Positions 1-12,318 of a stretch of 64,000 nucleotides of DNA are shown one piece after another; within the stretch, counting starts at the first letter, position 1, and every line of letters begins with the position of its first letter. The notes under the pieces were generated by a model that was given only the letters and a program-made list of their open reading frames with translations, did not search any database and was not told the DNA's origin. A program made the translations under genes and the position numbers. The stretch is from positions 7,116,776-7,180,775 of the forward strand of contig SSBO01000003.1 in NCBI GenBank assembly GCA_005281725.1, read 5' to 3'. This DNA is from Wuchereria bancrofti. Lineage: Eukaryota > Nematoda > Chromadorea > Rhabditida > Onchocercidae.

Positions 1-70
1 CGTATGAGCGATGTAGCTTTTAATCTAAATAACCTCCTTTGATTTTGATCAAAATCTCCGCATTTTGCAG

Positions 71-1405
71 ATAAAATCGGCTGATTATACATGGCATGAA
101 GCTCGTCGAATATTGCGGAAAGACTCACGTTATGAAAATTGCGATCTTTTGGAAAAAGACGCTAAAGAAAGGTTGTTCGATGCACATGTTCAACATTTGG
201 AAAGAAAAAGACGAGAAGTTTTTTTTCAGGTCGCTTTTTATTGATTTTCTTCTATTTTCGAAATCACTATTCGTTTTCTTATTTAAAATTTCTGGACTAT
301 TTACTCACTTTTTTAAGCCGAAAAAAAAGGAATATAGCTAAATTGCTATTCTGATCAGAAGGCCATTGCAAATTACTTGTGAAACTTCCAGTTTTTTAAT
401 TCTTAATTACTTCTGTTGCAGTTATTAAATGAAACAAAAGACATTACACCTAGTATGAAATGGCGCGAAGCTAAAAAAATCATTGAGAAAGATGAGCGAT
501 TCGCAAAATTCAACATTAGTGAAAGGGTATAGTTCCTGTTTATCATTGATTTATCGCTTTTTATTTATTATCTTTCGTGTTTCTAGACCAGTATTGTAAA
601 GTTCAAAAGCGAAATAAAATGTTAAATTCATTAGCTACTGTTGGTGAAGGAGAGAGTAGTTTTAATTCTTATGTATCGTCATACATATATTTTAACTTAT
701 TCTCTATATGATTTTAGTAGTTTTAAATCTGCGTTACTCTCGTACAGTAATGAAATAATCAGAAGATAGTCACTACGAAAGTAGAACTTTTACGACGTAG
801 CAGACTTGAAAGCAAGTTACCTTGTTTAATTTGATCTTTTTTCTGTACTCATTCTCAGTGTTGTTCAGAAGACGGAACGTGACTACAAAGAATGGATGGA
901 GGAGCGGAAAGAAGCAGTAATGAAAGATTTCAAAGATTTATTAAAAGAGACTAAAATTATTACCTATAAATCTTTAAAAATGATACAAGAAAACGAACAG
1001 CATCTTCGTGACATACTTGCAGTACTCGAGGTTAGTTGTGGTTGGAAATTTTTTTCGCTCCTGGACACGAATCTTATATAATTTGAGATCTTTCATAAGT
1101 TTGCAGAATTTATTTCTGGTTTTTCGAATAGTTGAACGTTTTTTTTTTTTTTTTTTAAATGTAGCAGTAGAAGTTTTCGTTATTTTCGTTTCTCTGCGCT
1201 ACTTGCTTTTCGATATTAATTACTGTATTATTTAAGAGATTTGTGAGATTTTTAAATGCTGTTTCAGAATGATAAGCGATATATCGTATTGAATAATGCC
1301 CCAGTAGAACGGGAACGATTATTGGAACAGTATCTGGAAGAGTTGGACAAGAAAGGTCCACCACCACCACCTACGCAACAGGAAGCTGACAGACGTCGGA
1401 AATAA
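71..1405 (+). CDS. tcer-1: TCERG1/CA150-type transcription elongation regulator, C-terminal part (5' end outside window)
   Basis: Four exons join in phase: 71-229, 422-526, 869-1030 and 1268-1405 (TAA). They encode the last 149 residues of a FF-domain protein. The visible part holds FF repeats (TWHEARRILRKDSRYE..., MKWREAKKIIEKDERF...). The end closely matches the TCERG1 C-terminus: LLKETK, then NDKRYIVLNNAP, then an LDKKGPPPPPT proline run and a basic RRRK end. TCERG1 couples RNA polymerase II elongation to splicing by binding the phosphorylated CTD through FF domains; its worm homologue is TCER-1. The WW-domain half would lie left of the window, and bases 1-70 read as intron ending in tttgcag. 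Family assignment is firm; the symbol is by analogy with C. elegans. Confidence 0.9.
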
Positions 1406-2791
1406 TTCCATTTTTTTCGTTCTTAGTTTATGAAATTTCCTATCAAATTTTGACATTGTTTGCTCCGTTGAACTTTTATTAGTTTGCCAGACGTTCGTTT
1501 TTCTATAAAAGGACGGTTATTCTTTGACCTCAGTTTTTTGCTAATTTTTACTTGCATCGTAGTAAATAGAAACAGTGATTCGGAATGACGCTATTCCATT
1601 CCGTTCTGAATGTGAAAGTTTGAGGAAATGCACATTTTTCTAAATTTTGTGTTTGGAAATTTTAAGTTGGAATGGCTCTTATTTTTTGTAAGATGTTATC
1701 TTACCAACTAAACTTGAAATTCCACCTGCAATGCTTATGGATAGGTAAGATTATTCGTGTTGGATGGCATGGAATGATCGAGGTTTGATTTTGATTTTCT
1801 TTTTGTTAAAAGGATTTTCAACTAATGCAAGTTAGAGAAAAGTTCTACACTAGTTCAAATGATACCTGGGAGCTGGATCTCACTCGAAGATTCTCACATC
1901 TCATGTTTCTTTATTTTTTAGACTAATTTCACCCGCTATCAAATTAGCCAGTAATGTTGTGGCTGCTGGGCTACTGTTTAATTTACTGCGGAGATCTGAT
2001 CAGAAATTCAATTTAAATCTTTCTGATTTCTATTATTTCATCTTTTTGTATACTATTTTGAAAAATTATGGATTTGCCGTAATTCGTTTTTTCACTGATG
2101 GACTGATGTTGTGTACAGTTCTTTCTTTTTGTTACGGTATTTCATTTTGTTGCTGTTCAACGTTTATCGCGTTCTAACTGTTGTCCAAGAAATAAATCAT
2201 CCATTAGATGTGATTATTTTTCAAACGGCGTCTGACTTTATTATTATATTCACTGCTATGGTTAATGGATCTTCTGATAAGACAATTACGTAATTAAAAC
2301 TGCTAAGACATGGCGCTTAGTCCAATTCAGAGAGAGGTAATAACGTTATCCGTGGGATGTTAAGTCGTTTTCTCGTCCCATTCGCTGACTAAATTATTGT
2401 TGGTTCCAGACTATCAACATTTGGTAGTTAGCTGGTTCTCTTCGTAATTCCATCGATACATCCTGTTGGATTTTAATAATTTATGAAACTGAAGTATGAA
2501 CATCAATGAAATGTCTAGTGATTCAGCAAAGCCTAATGATTCTCTTAATGGTGTCATTTGAATACCTTCAAATTTTTTATTATAGAAGATTCAGAGCTAA
2601 ATAAAACGATAGTGGACAATACTGCAACACTGCAAATTAAAGCAAATCACATGCAAAGATTGCATTTCCTTATCAGTTCTCACCAGTTCTTATCAAATCA
2701 CAGCAATATCGCTGTATACAAAATGAGTGCAATAGGTTGTGTTTGTAGAGCAAAATTTGATTACAATGAGATGAGAACAAAATATTTGTGA
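1406..2791. other. Intergenic, no gene recognised
   Basis: AT-rich DNA between the tcer-1 stop and a small minus-strand gene. Open frames here are short, low in complexity and lack sensible splice partners. No RNA gene or repeat was recognised. Confidence 0.6.
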
Positions 2792-3230
2792 TCATATTAG
2801 ACTAACTTCCCGAAATCTTCGATAGTCAAGCATGGATGGCTAAAATCGATAATTATAAAATGCCTGAAATCGCTTCAATCTTCATTTCTTCTTTTTGTTG
2901 TAACCAACACCATTTGAAAACGTCTTTTTTAAGAAGATGAAAATGGGGAAAATTGTTGTGCATTTGAAAAAAATCATTTCTTATTAGCACAAAATGATTT
3001 CACTTAATATTTCACTTAAAACTTCATTTATTCTATATACTCTATTTTATAAATGTTGAAAAGGTTACCTTGTAGTACGGTATATAATTTTCAAAATCGA
3101 TTGGATCGAAATTTCGATTATATCGCTTCAAGGAATACTGATTTAGTGGTAATTCTTGCAAAACAAATGATTGGGTGATTGCAATAATGAGAAGCAGAAC
3201 CACCATAGGATATGATAAAGAAAGTCTCAT
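2792..3230 (-). CDS. Putative small secreted peptide or peptide precursor (two exons)
   Basis: Exon 1 (3230-3069) opens with ATG and a classic signal peptide: MRLSLSYP followed by the hydrophobic run MVVLLLIIAI. It continues through a dibasic KR to ...FENYIPYYK and a GTAACC donor. Two acceptors downstream keep phase 0. The one I use (gattttag) gives a second exon, 2839-2792, reading PSMLDYRRFREVSLI then stop, 69 aa in total. The nearer one (gatttcag) gives 2863-2840, AFYNYRF then stop, 61 aa. Just upstream of the ATG are possible spliced-leader acceptors (aaatagcag, aatttcag). A short secreted product with a dibasic site suggests a neuropeptide or hormone precursor, but I recognise no known family and see no glycine for amidation. 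Function unknown. Confidence 0.42.
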
Positions 3231-6216
3231 TTTGTTTTCTGCTATTTTGATTTATATTTCTGAAATTATGCATTCTTCAGATTTGCTATTAAATTTTGTT
3301 TCAAAATGAGATAAATCAAATAAATCACCCGAAGATGGATAATTGCTTAAAGGCTAACCGTTAATTTCTTACTCTTGCAGTTCTTGACTAAGTGAGTAAG
3401 TAAAGAAGATTTTATACGATTTAATCTTATACTTTACTGAATTTGAGATTATTAGTAATTAAATACTATTAATAATTTGTAGTAGAACAAATTTTTTCAC
3501 TTTAAACAGTACAAGAATATACCGTTAAGAGTAAAAATGTCTCTATAAAATCAAATTAGTTGCAGTCTAACTGGATTGATTAAGGAAAATATTAGGAATG
3601 GAATTAAAATGTTTTTTTCGTGCTCTATTTGATTTGATTGCTTAGCTTAAATTAGACATAGATTTTAAATCAGCACTGTTTAAGGATCACTCTTGTTTAA
3701 GATGTTATCCTTCGTTCATTTATGCTTCTGAGATTATACTCATTCCTATCTTTTAATATTAGCTATATTGCAGACTGAATCAAAGACCAAAAATGATAAA
3801 ATTTAAATATATCGTTTATTTTCTGGAAATTTATATGATATCTATAAAATTTATATGATTTGACTATGCTAAGCAATATATGCTAAAGCGTATAGTTTTA
3901 ATATCCGAAACTAATAACAATAGGAATTGGAATAATATAAAATATGAATATTCAAATAGTTTCATTCAAATAGTATAATATCTGTGCAACGTTCATAAAC
4001 GATTTTTAGTAAAGATTGAAAGTGAAAAAATAATGGTTAGTTAATACGACAATGCATAGAATTATATCAGAATAGTACTGCTCGACAAATGATATTGCTT
4101 ATTATCATTAGATTACCATTTGAATTTCTATTTGTGGGAGATCAAAGAAGATTATTTGGAAATAAAATTGATATATTGATTAGTTTATTTAAAAACGATT
4201 AGTTCATTTAAAACAGATTTCTTGGTAATTTACTTAACTTGATAATGCAACATGCTCAATGTTGATTGTCAACTCACCGTATTGGGATCAATTTAGTATG
4301 CTAATTTAATAGGTAATGGGATAAATTTCGTATGATTTTAAACTTTGGTATCTTCATAATGCTAATGTTTCAGTTAAAACTGTTATTTACTAAGAGGAAG
4401 AGTAATTGAAATTGAGTAGCATCTTTATTTTGAACTTTAAACTTTTCAAAAGTAGAAAACAACTGCACATGAAAAAATATTAGTTAGCTATTACATAGAT
4501 TGAATAGGAAAGAAATTTTATTACAAGCAAAATAAATAAGTTTCATTTCTTTATAGAGTGAATATGAAAGGCTTTTTTCTTTATTAAGCCATTTCAAAAA
4601 TTAAATTTATATCATTCACAGAAGCATCAAGCATACATTAGACTTTTCCTTTTAGATTTCTTATATTTGATATTATCAAGTTCCAGATAATTAATAATGA
4701 GCTTAACATCCATTATCACCTATCTTAAGTTTAACCCTATAGATTATTGTTATGCAAATTTTATGCAACATTCATCTTTACAAAGAAAATTGCCAATCCT
4801 TCAGTAATATCCAATAAATCATTTTCATCTCTTTCGCTTCGATACCTTATCTCAATCCATCACCGTAATGAGAAAAAAACGAGGAATGCCAATAAATCAT
4901 TCGAGCATTTCTCTCTCTCTCTCAAAAACTCTCTCAAAAATTTCATAATCCTAACTTACATATATAATTCTCAAATAGTTATATCAGTTATTTACTTATA
5001 ATTTCTCCTTTACTTTTAGATTTGTAATTGCAGCGAAAACAAAAATTAATGACATATGCAATAAACGACGAAATCATAAAAACAGAAACAAAAAAAAAGT
5101 CTCACAAAAGTTTGTTTATTTCTAGAAGTTTGTTTATTATTTGAACATAATGCTTTAATTTTTCTTTTTTTTTCTCGCAAAATATTCCAGTGAAATATTA
5201 GCAATCATTAAAGCATAGCTATGATAATAACTAAAATGAGAAGAAAGTGGTAAAAATTAGAAGCTAATAAAAAGTTTCGTCTTATATTAAAATATCGAAA
5301 ATGTTTCATACTTATGATTATTTCAAGATTATAAATATTTTTTTTTTAATCTTTCTAAATAAAATCAAGAATATTTTTTTCTTGTTATTAAACAAGTTAA
5401 TTAATTCAGAGTGGTTTTATAAGCATGACAAAACAATGAATATTGCTAAGTGTGTGAACAGTATGAAAATGGAAATAATAATTTATTTCTCATTTCCATA
5501 AGAATGGTGAGAGAGTACAATTTTAGACTTTTGTTATTGCTAACTTTATATGCCTTTGTAGAAATTAACTATTAGCATTAGTGCTTTGTTCATTGATACA
5601 AAATCTAAGGGTTATTAAAATTTATACTTTGGGAAATGAATCGTTTTTGTTAAATGAAATTGCGAAATGATCGTTTCGTCCATCATTCTGCTAATTCTCA
5701 CGGGAGTAAATGTAACGACAATCAAAATTTCCATTAACAAAAAGCACCATAACCTATTTTCATTGTAACAAAGTTTATACTAACGAAGATGAAATTGAAC
5801 CATAGATATGAGATCATAAAATTCGATTAGATTGATCGAAGTAGATGATTTAGATAAGTGTAATATGTTACATCAATAACATTGTAAACTTTGAAAAGTT
5901 CATAATTACAGTTGTTTCTAATTTTAACCAAATAAGATGGAATCTTGTCGCTTGACTGATAATGTTTCTATCTTAGCTTGTTTAATGTAATCAACGAAAA
6001 TAGTATTCATAGAGAATGGAAATATTTTTAAAAACCATTTTATCCGACTAAATATTCAAATAATTTTCACTTAAATGAAGTATAGTCCGAGAACGAAATT
6101 GAAAATCATAGTTTGATGATAGATGGCCTTAAGGTCAATTGATAAGAGGTGATAAATTTGCTTTTCATTTAAGTTTCTCCCTTTTTTGTTTAACTGCCCG
6201 TTTAACTCTTTCTTTT

Positions 6217-6573
6217 TTATGCCTCTTTTTCAATCATCATTTTTGCTAACATAACTATCACAAAAAAAGCGATGTAAATTTCTGGAAATACCACCGGAAA
6301 TTGAATCATGAAAAGCAGTTTGTCCCAAGAAACTACTAGGAGAGGAGCAAATAATCTAATCTTTAATATATCAATTAAGATTGTTGCATCTTCGAAATGG
6401 AATGAAAAGAATAGAATTGCTGAATGAAAATGCCAATTATCTTCTAACATAGTGGGAAATAATTTTATGGCAAAGTATTGTTTTATAGCATCATTCCATG
6501 TTAGTAAATGAAAAACTTTTAATGACATTTTAAAATCTGAACTTAGACATTTGTAGTTGATAGCTTGGCTCAT
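6217..6573 (-). other. Uncharacterised open reading frame, 118 aa from its first ATG
   Basis: The open frame runs upstream to about 6693, but that start would be TTG; the first ATG is at 6573 (MSQAINYKCL...). The product is rich in F, I, L and K, with a hydrophobic C-terminal third (around FAPLLVVSWDKLLFMIQFPV and IYIAFFVIVML) that could be one or two membrane segments. The length is more than expected by chance in such AT-rich DNA, but the composition is what a random AT-rich frame would give. I recognise no domain and see no clear splice partners. It could be an exon of an unrecognised membrane protein, a decayed gene or noise. Confidence 0.2.
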
Positions 6574-7367
6574 TCTGATAAGTAAATTAGCGAATTTGAA
6601 AAATATTTTTTCAGTTTGCTTTAGAAAAAATGCAATATTATTATTTTTTTCTTTTTTGCTAAATCCATTGTGTTTGCTGAACAATTTTAACAAATGGAAA
6701 TATTCTAAAGTGGCTACAGTAATAGAAAAAGGTATTTACTTACTGGAAAACGTATGAACTTTTCCAGCTCATGATTAAATTAATTATTAATCATTTCAGA
6801 AATAAGGTAGAACGTTTAGAATGTTAGAAAATGCATTCGAATTTTCATAAAATCTTTTGTTTAATTATAAAACCCAAAGTATTGTAAAAAAAAAGTAAAA
6901 GCAATTGCTAATTAAAAAAAAATTAAAAACTAATTTCAACCGATACATAAACTGAATGAATTTGAGTTAATATTAAGTGCTAGCTTAACAATGAAATATG
7001 ATTTGATAAAGAATCTTTTACTTATTTATCATAAATGTCACAAGTTCAATTGAATAGAAGAATAGAAAAATGTGATGATGAATGCGATCCTACGATCTTT
7101 AACTACAAAACAATTACAAGTTTTAGTTATACAGTATGCCATATAATTGTAAAGCATTATTGTAAAATGATCTATCAGTAAAGCGTGAAAAGATATGAAG
7201 TTCTAATTTATGACCTGTTACACTCTTCTGATAAAATGATCTGTCTTTGACAATAATAAATTCAAGTTATCATTTATTCTCAGATTAACACTTCATACTT
7301 TTAAGTCTTTCCAGTTAGCATATTGAAATAGAAATAAACTTATATAATGAAACAATCCTTAATGAAA

Positions 7368-7387
7368 CTCTCTCTCTCTCTCTCTCT
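7368..7387. repeat. (CT)n microsatellite
   Basis: About ten CT units lie just beyond the 3' end of the lipase gene. Confidence 0.9.
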
Positions 7388-7431
7388 TTATTACTAATCA
7401 AATTTGAAAAAATTACAACAAATATAATTGT

Positions 7432-7437
7432 TTTATT
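7432..7437 (-). terminator. Likely polyadenylation signal of the lipase gene
   Basis: AATAAA on the minus strand, about 110 bases past the lipase stop codon. A second copy lies about 45 bases further on. Confidence 0.45.
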
Positions 7438-7547
7438 TATAATCCAAGTAATAAATAACTGATACTGTTAGCTGATCGGATGAATATTAAGCTGGAATAG
7501 ACCATACTTAAATTTATAGATAAGTGTTGGCTGACTGATTACTCATA

Positions 7548-9953
7548 TCACATCACGATATGATGGAGTATCATTTGCAGTTGAACTGGCAATGAATCAC
7601 GGAATGTTTCGTTGTGATCTTTTTTGTCATAAACTTTTTCACCATGTTGACCGGTTATTTGGGAGGTTATCTGAATTAATCGCAAGTGCTAACAAATCGT
7701 ATCAATTCAGTTCATGATTTAAAAAATAGCTTTAGATTTATTTCTACGAAGTTTTGATAAATTCAACTAATGGAATTAATAAAATTCAATAACGAACTAT
7801 GAAATCGACTTAATTTGTTAGCAGTTCGCGGATAACTAAATTCTACAAACATTCAGAAAAACATTATCGTTTCGCTTTAATGTATAACTTTGATCACCTC
7901 CTGATCAGTTTGCATTTATTAGCTCATAATTACTTAGCTACTCCTCAAAATAATGTGTGAGAAGTAACTAAGTAATACAACACTGATTTTCTCATCAACT
8001 TTTTCTCTCATTGTTCAATTAAGTTATTTACAATCAACTTGAATCAAGAAAGAAAATAAAAGTTACTTTGCCACAAATATTGTATCCAACCAATTGATCA
8101 TCTTTACTATAAATCGTAAATATATTTTTTCCCTCATATCCAACGACAGAATTTATATCCTGTAAATATACAATTAAGGACATGCTTGAAATATATGAAA
8201 TTTCATTCTGAATTTCTAAAAAGTACTGATAAATGGTCGTTGAAAAAGTTTTTATAATAAAAAGCCCAACCTTCAAGAAAGAACTTTCCAATGGACATAT
8301 ACCAGAGAAAAGACCGGTATTCTCATTACAAATAGGTATTAAATTGAATACGCATGCAGGAACACTAGCAAAACCAAACTAGAAACAAAATATTACCATT
8401 ATTAACATAAGTGAACTATGATTTTAAATAATTAACTTGGAAAATTTATCATAAATTGGAAAATTTCTTTAAAACCTTTAACATAACGCCATGATTTGGC
8501 CCAGCAATACCAACAAATGTATCAATGGAATTTGTCAGTGGGCTTCCCAAATTCTCTTTAGTGTCCACGCATAAACCTTAAATGTGTTAATTAGTGAAAG
8601 AAAGAAAAAGTCCGATCATTTTGATCAAATTCTCAAACATAATCAATCGATCTCTTGTATCTCATACTTAATTTTATAGATGACTAATTAGACCACAAAT
8701 CAGTCTAATTAATTTGATAGTTTGAAACTAATTGGTGAGAATTACTTTTCTTGTATACTTCATGAAGTATCGAGGAGCACATCGATGTTAGGTTTAGCTA
8801 AAACTAACAAACATAATGAGGTAAGTTGATTTAATGAATAAAAGAATAATTAAAATCCATATTTTCACCTCCTAAGATAGCTTTCCGAGCTACAGGTACA
8901 CCTAAAGAATATGCGATAATATCGACAGCACGACCAGTATACAGACGTACAGCCACAATTAATCCTCGTACCTTAAATTAATTTTAGATACTAGGAAATA
9001 AATTTTAATAAAAATGCAGCAAAACACGCTAATAAATTTTAGCTTTTTTTATCATTTAAAATTATAGCAATAGCATATATATTATTTTATTCAATCTTAT
9101 ATGATTACTAGGAAAAATATCTTTGACCGTAAAATATTCCATAACGCAATGAATTAATTTGTAGCATTGATTTTTGAATTTTAAATTTAGTCTTAAAATT
9201 GCAAATGAATAAAACTACTTGTTTAACATATTTGCAATTCATCGTATATTTGGCCCATTGCATTGGATTACCTTCTGCTCCATTAGCATACGTCGTCGCA
9301 TACAGTTCTGACCAGTCGTAACCAGAAGCTCTAAATACTGTAAACAATAGTGGACAGAAGTGGACAATTCTGGTAACAATTTCTACTTTTACAAGAATTG
9401 AGAGGAAAGGTGATGATATTTGATAGAATGATTAAGTGAAAAGCATACGAGAAATAACTTGCACCAATAAGAGGTTGTTCTCCAGCAGTATTCGAGACAC
9501 CGTGTACAAAAACAATCGGATCCTTTGTTAACATTTGATTCCGATACTGTTTGCCACCAAAGGAACCCATGGGACCTAGGTCTGCTCTAAATTATCATTA
9601 TTTCTTCTTCTAGAACTGTTAAGTTTGTTAAAGAATTATCACCTTTCATTCTTTGTCTTTTAGGTTTTTTTTTCAATGAATGTCGTTTGAACATAAAGTT
9701 CATTTGATGCGTAGTTCGTGCGTAGAAATAATATGATATTTATATAACAAATATCATTTGAATTTTAAATCCAAAATTATTTCTTCTTTTAATAAATCAA
9801 TTTGGGTTTGTAAAATTTAACAAATCTTTTACACCTATTCAACGTTGTCTGTACATCAGATCCATAGACTTCCGTGAGCCAGGTATTGAAATCATCCGTA
9901 AAATACGCATTACTTACCTCGGAGAACAGTATTATCAATAATTGCTTCAACAT
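7548..9953 (-). CDS. Secreted class-2 lipase (alpha/beta hydrolase, nematode 'lips' family)
   Basis: Eight exons in phase: 9953-9835, 9586-9459, 9337-9219, 8971-8869, 8576-8476, 8378-8271, 8159-8067, 7670-7548; 297 aa, the usual family length. The N-terminus is a signal peptide (MLKQLLIILFSEVSNA). It is followed by the family motifs FTDDF, DPIVFVHGVSNTAG (oxyanion HG at residues 68-69), SGYDWSELYATTY and a nucleophile elbow AYSLG with Ser144. Next come VARKAILGGLCVDT, FVGIAGPNHG, an IYSKDDQLVGY region with the likely acidic residue, and DHNETF with the likely catalytic His276. Paired cysteines fit secretion. Class-2 lipases hydrolyse acylglycerol esters outside the cell, in worms often in the gut. 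An in-frame ATG at 9977 would add eight residues; I prefer 9953 because it leaves a compact signal peptide. The exact substrate cannot be read from sequence. Confidence 0.93.
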
Positions 9954-10312
9954 TTTACTGAAAATTGGATAATTCATGAAAGCTCAACAAAAAGTAATCG
10001 AAATCTTGAGATCTTTCTCGAGGACGGACTTTTGAAGAATTTTAGAGTTATTTAGAAATGATTTCTGATTGGTAAGACAACATTTTTGTTATCATAAATA
10101 TAAAAAATGGCTGAAAATGACTAAAACCAGTTCTCATGAATTAATCTCAACTAATTTCGATATGATAGTTCAGAGTTCAGTAGATAAACAGGATATGATA
10201 CATAAAATATCAGTTAGATTTCGCAAAAAATCAAACAAATTTGTTGACCATTGGGCTGTTCTAATGAGTCCTTGAATTTTGGATAATGAAAAGTAAAAGT
10301 GATATGAAGAGC

Positions 10313-10320
10313 ACTGATAA
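10313..10320 (+). promoter_or_regulatory. ACTGATAA, candidate intestinal GATA-factor site upstream of the lipase
   Basis: ACTGATAA matches the core of the extended worm intestinal GATA (ELT-2 type) consensus ACTGATAAG. It lies about 360 bases upstream of the lipase ATG. One site in AT-rich DNA is weak evidence; it is noted because the neighbouring lysozyme shows the same motif. Confidence 0.3.
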
Positions 10321-12187
10321 AAATGAGAAACAGAGGTATGAGAGTTTTTATCATCAATTCATTTTAGAATGGAAGCAATGATAGTGATAGTGAATAAATT
10401 GAATAAATAACTGATTGTGCTGATGTTGAAGGATGACAACGAATTTATTTGAGGATAGAAATTAAATGAGAATTTAGAGTAGGAAGAAGGAAGAATAAGA
10501 TAAAGAGCAAATAGAATAAATTGATTCCAATTAGTAAATCAAATTAGGAGACAAAAATCCAGTCCGGAAGACATTTAATTCATTTCCGGATCTTACGCAG
10601 TTCCATCACTTCAAGTCGAGTTTCTTTTTCTATTCGACACTTTAGTCTAAAAATATTATTAATAATGTTATTTTGTAAAATAATAGATGTAGTGCTTTTT
10701 TTTTCTTCCTCCATACTTCAATTATCTTTTACTTTTGATTAGTTTATTCTGATATTTTCATTCTTCCAAGTTGAAATGAAAAATTAAATAGCATAAAACA
10801 CTCTTCGGATGAAAAGTTTTATTTTGGCGCTCTAATTTAATTTTAAATTTAATATCATTGATTGATTTATATTTCCAATGCAAGTAAAATTTTTTATTCA
10901 ATAATAATTTCATGCAAGGAAAAGAGGGAATAGCAAAATATTATAAATTTATGAGGCAAAATAAAATAAAATGAAATTACTAATTAAAAGATAAGCAAAA
11001 TTTTTCATCCAATTTAATTATAAGAATATTTGATTGAAAATGTGCAACTTTTTGAGATTAAGCCAACTGAAAATTTTATGAATGAGTTGGATAATCTCTA
11101 AATTTGAATCTTCCATCGGTACTCATCCAACACTTTGTCATATTTTTCACATTAGTAAATAAATTCACTTTTAATAAATTATGTGGCAGATGTAATCCAT
11201 TTAAGAGAAAACTTCCATGCGATCATCGATACGAGAGATCCAGTTTAAAATTGATTTTAGCGCCGTATTCCACAAAACCTTCTCAACCACTAATGTTGTA
11301 AAGTTTAATTTTTAAATGTCGTTACCCTAAACTTAAATAACGTGGTTTTCATGCCAAATTATCAATGGCACATAAATCGATTATTAATCACACCGATTAT
11401 TTCTCAAATAATATAAATCTGTATTCGAAGTCTTTTCATCTTTGCAGCGCAAATGAACAAACCATTGTTTCACAAAATACCAATGATGTATTAATAAAAT
11501 TACTTTTTATGTAATTCCAAATTGAAATAACTTCCGAAAATCTCATCTTAAAAAAAAAGTATTTTCAAGAATGATTACAGTTATTAGTTTGATGTACTTA
11601 AACAATGAGAAGTAATCAAACAAAACAAAAAAAAAATCATTCCAATAGCTGAGAAACGTATTTCTTTTTTTTTAAATTTTAACAAAGAAATGATAAGAAA
11701 TTAGCAAATTAAATAATAGAAATAACTCATTGATTTTTATTTATTTATTTTAATTTATTTTTATTTATTTATTTTTTTTATTTTAAGTCACTTCGAATTT
11801 TGGAAATGTCAAAAAGTTGACTTTATCGAAAAGTTGAAATGGAAATGGAAATTTATCAGACATATGATGCTATGACGATCGATGGCAATGCTGGCGATAC
11901 TAAAGGGCAAATAACTCATAATTTATTTTATTATTAGGTTGAGATAGACGTTAATTTAGTGTTATCCTATACCAAGCTGAATTGAATATCTGAATTGATA
12001 AAAAAAGTTTTTTTAATAATTAATGTCTTCGATCACTGATCTTTGAATTAACAAATTAATGCATTTTCAATAGCATGCTTACAGATGACTCAAGTTTTCC
12101 GTATATCTTTATCATTTCTTTCTTTTTGTTCTCTTTTTTCTTCCTTTCAATACCAGTGTAAAGGAATGATAAATTCATGGTAGGCTA

Positions 12188-12226
12188 CCTTATCAGTTAA
12201 TGTGTAAACATTATCAAGCTTTATCA
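12188..12226 (-). promoter_or_regulatory. Cluster of GATA-factor sites upstream of the lysozyme
   Basis: Three sites on the minus strand lie within 40 bases, 90-130 bases before the lysozyme ATG: ACTGATAAGG at 12188-12197, and TGATAA at 12211-12216 and 12221-12226. Further TGATAA cores are near 12108 and 12167. In C. elegans, clustered ACTGATAAG-type sites bound by ELT-2 drive intestinal genes, including lys genes. Intestinal expression here is inferred. Confidence 0.45.
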
Positions 12227-12318
12227 CCAATCATAAAACATTCGGCAGTAGTTTTTTTCTCATAATTCTGTTTGCGACTTTCATTTCTTTATTAATTGAA
12301 AATTATTCAAATTTAAAA

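Larger units (their letters stand above)
3231..7547. other. Long AT-rich intergenic stretch
   Basis: About 4.3 kb of very AT-rich sequence with runs of A and T and short CT repeats (about 4912-4938 and 7368-7387). The only sizeable open frame is the doubtful one at 6217-6573, listed separately. No convincing splice-linked exons, RNA genes or transposon ends were seen. Confidence 0.55.
9954..12318. other. Divergent intergenic region between lipase and lysozyme
   Basis: Upstream DNA of two head-to-head genes for secreted enzymes. It contains GATA-type sites (listed separately), homopolymer A/T runs and a TTTATTTATTT-type stretch near 11736-11780. Open frames here (for example 10069-10275 and 11104-11301) lack family similarity and splice context. 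Confidence 0.6.

Noticed and set aside
4912..7387. CT-rich short repeats as a possible array or regulatory element
   Set aside because: Simple microsatellites without spacers or conserved structure; not CRISPR and not evidently regulatory.
8740..8810. Extra lipase exon
   Set aside because: It reads a few plausible residues and then TGA; the lipase exons on either side join without it.
10069..10275. 68-codon open frame upstream of the lipase
   Set aside because: Composition typical of random AT-rich DNA; no family match or splice context.
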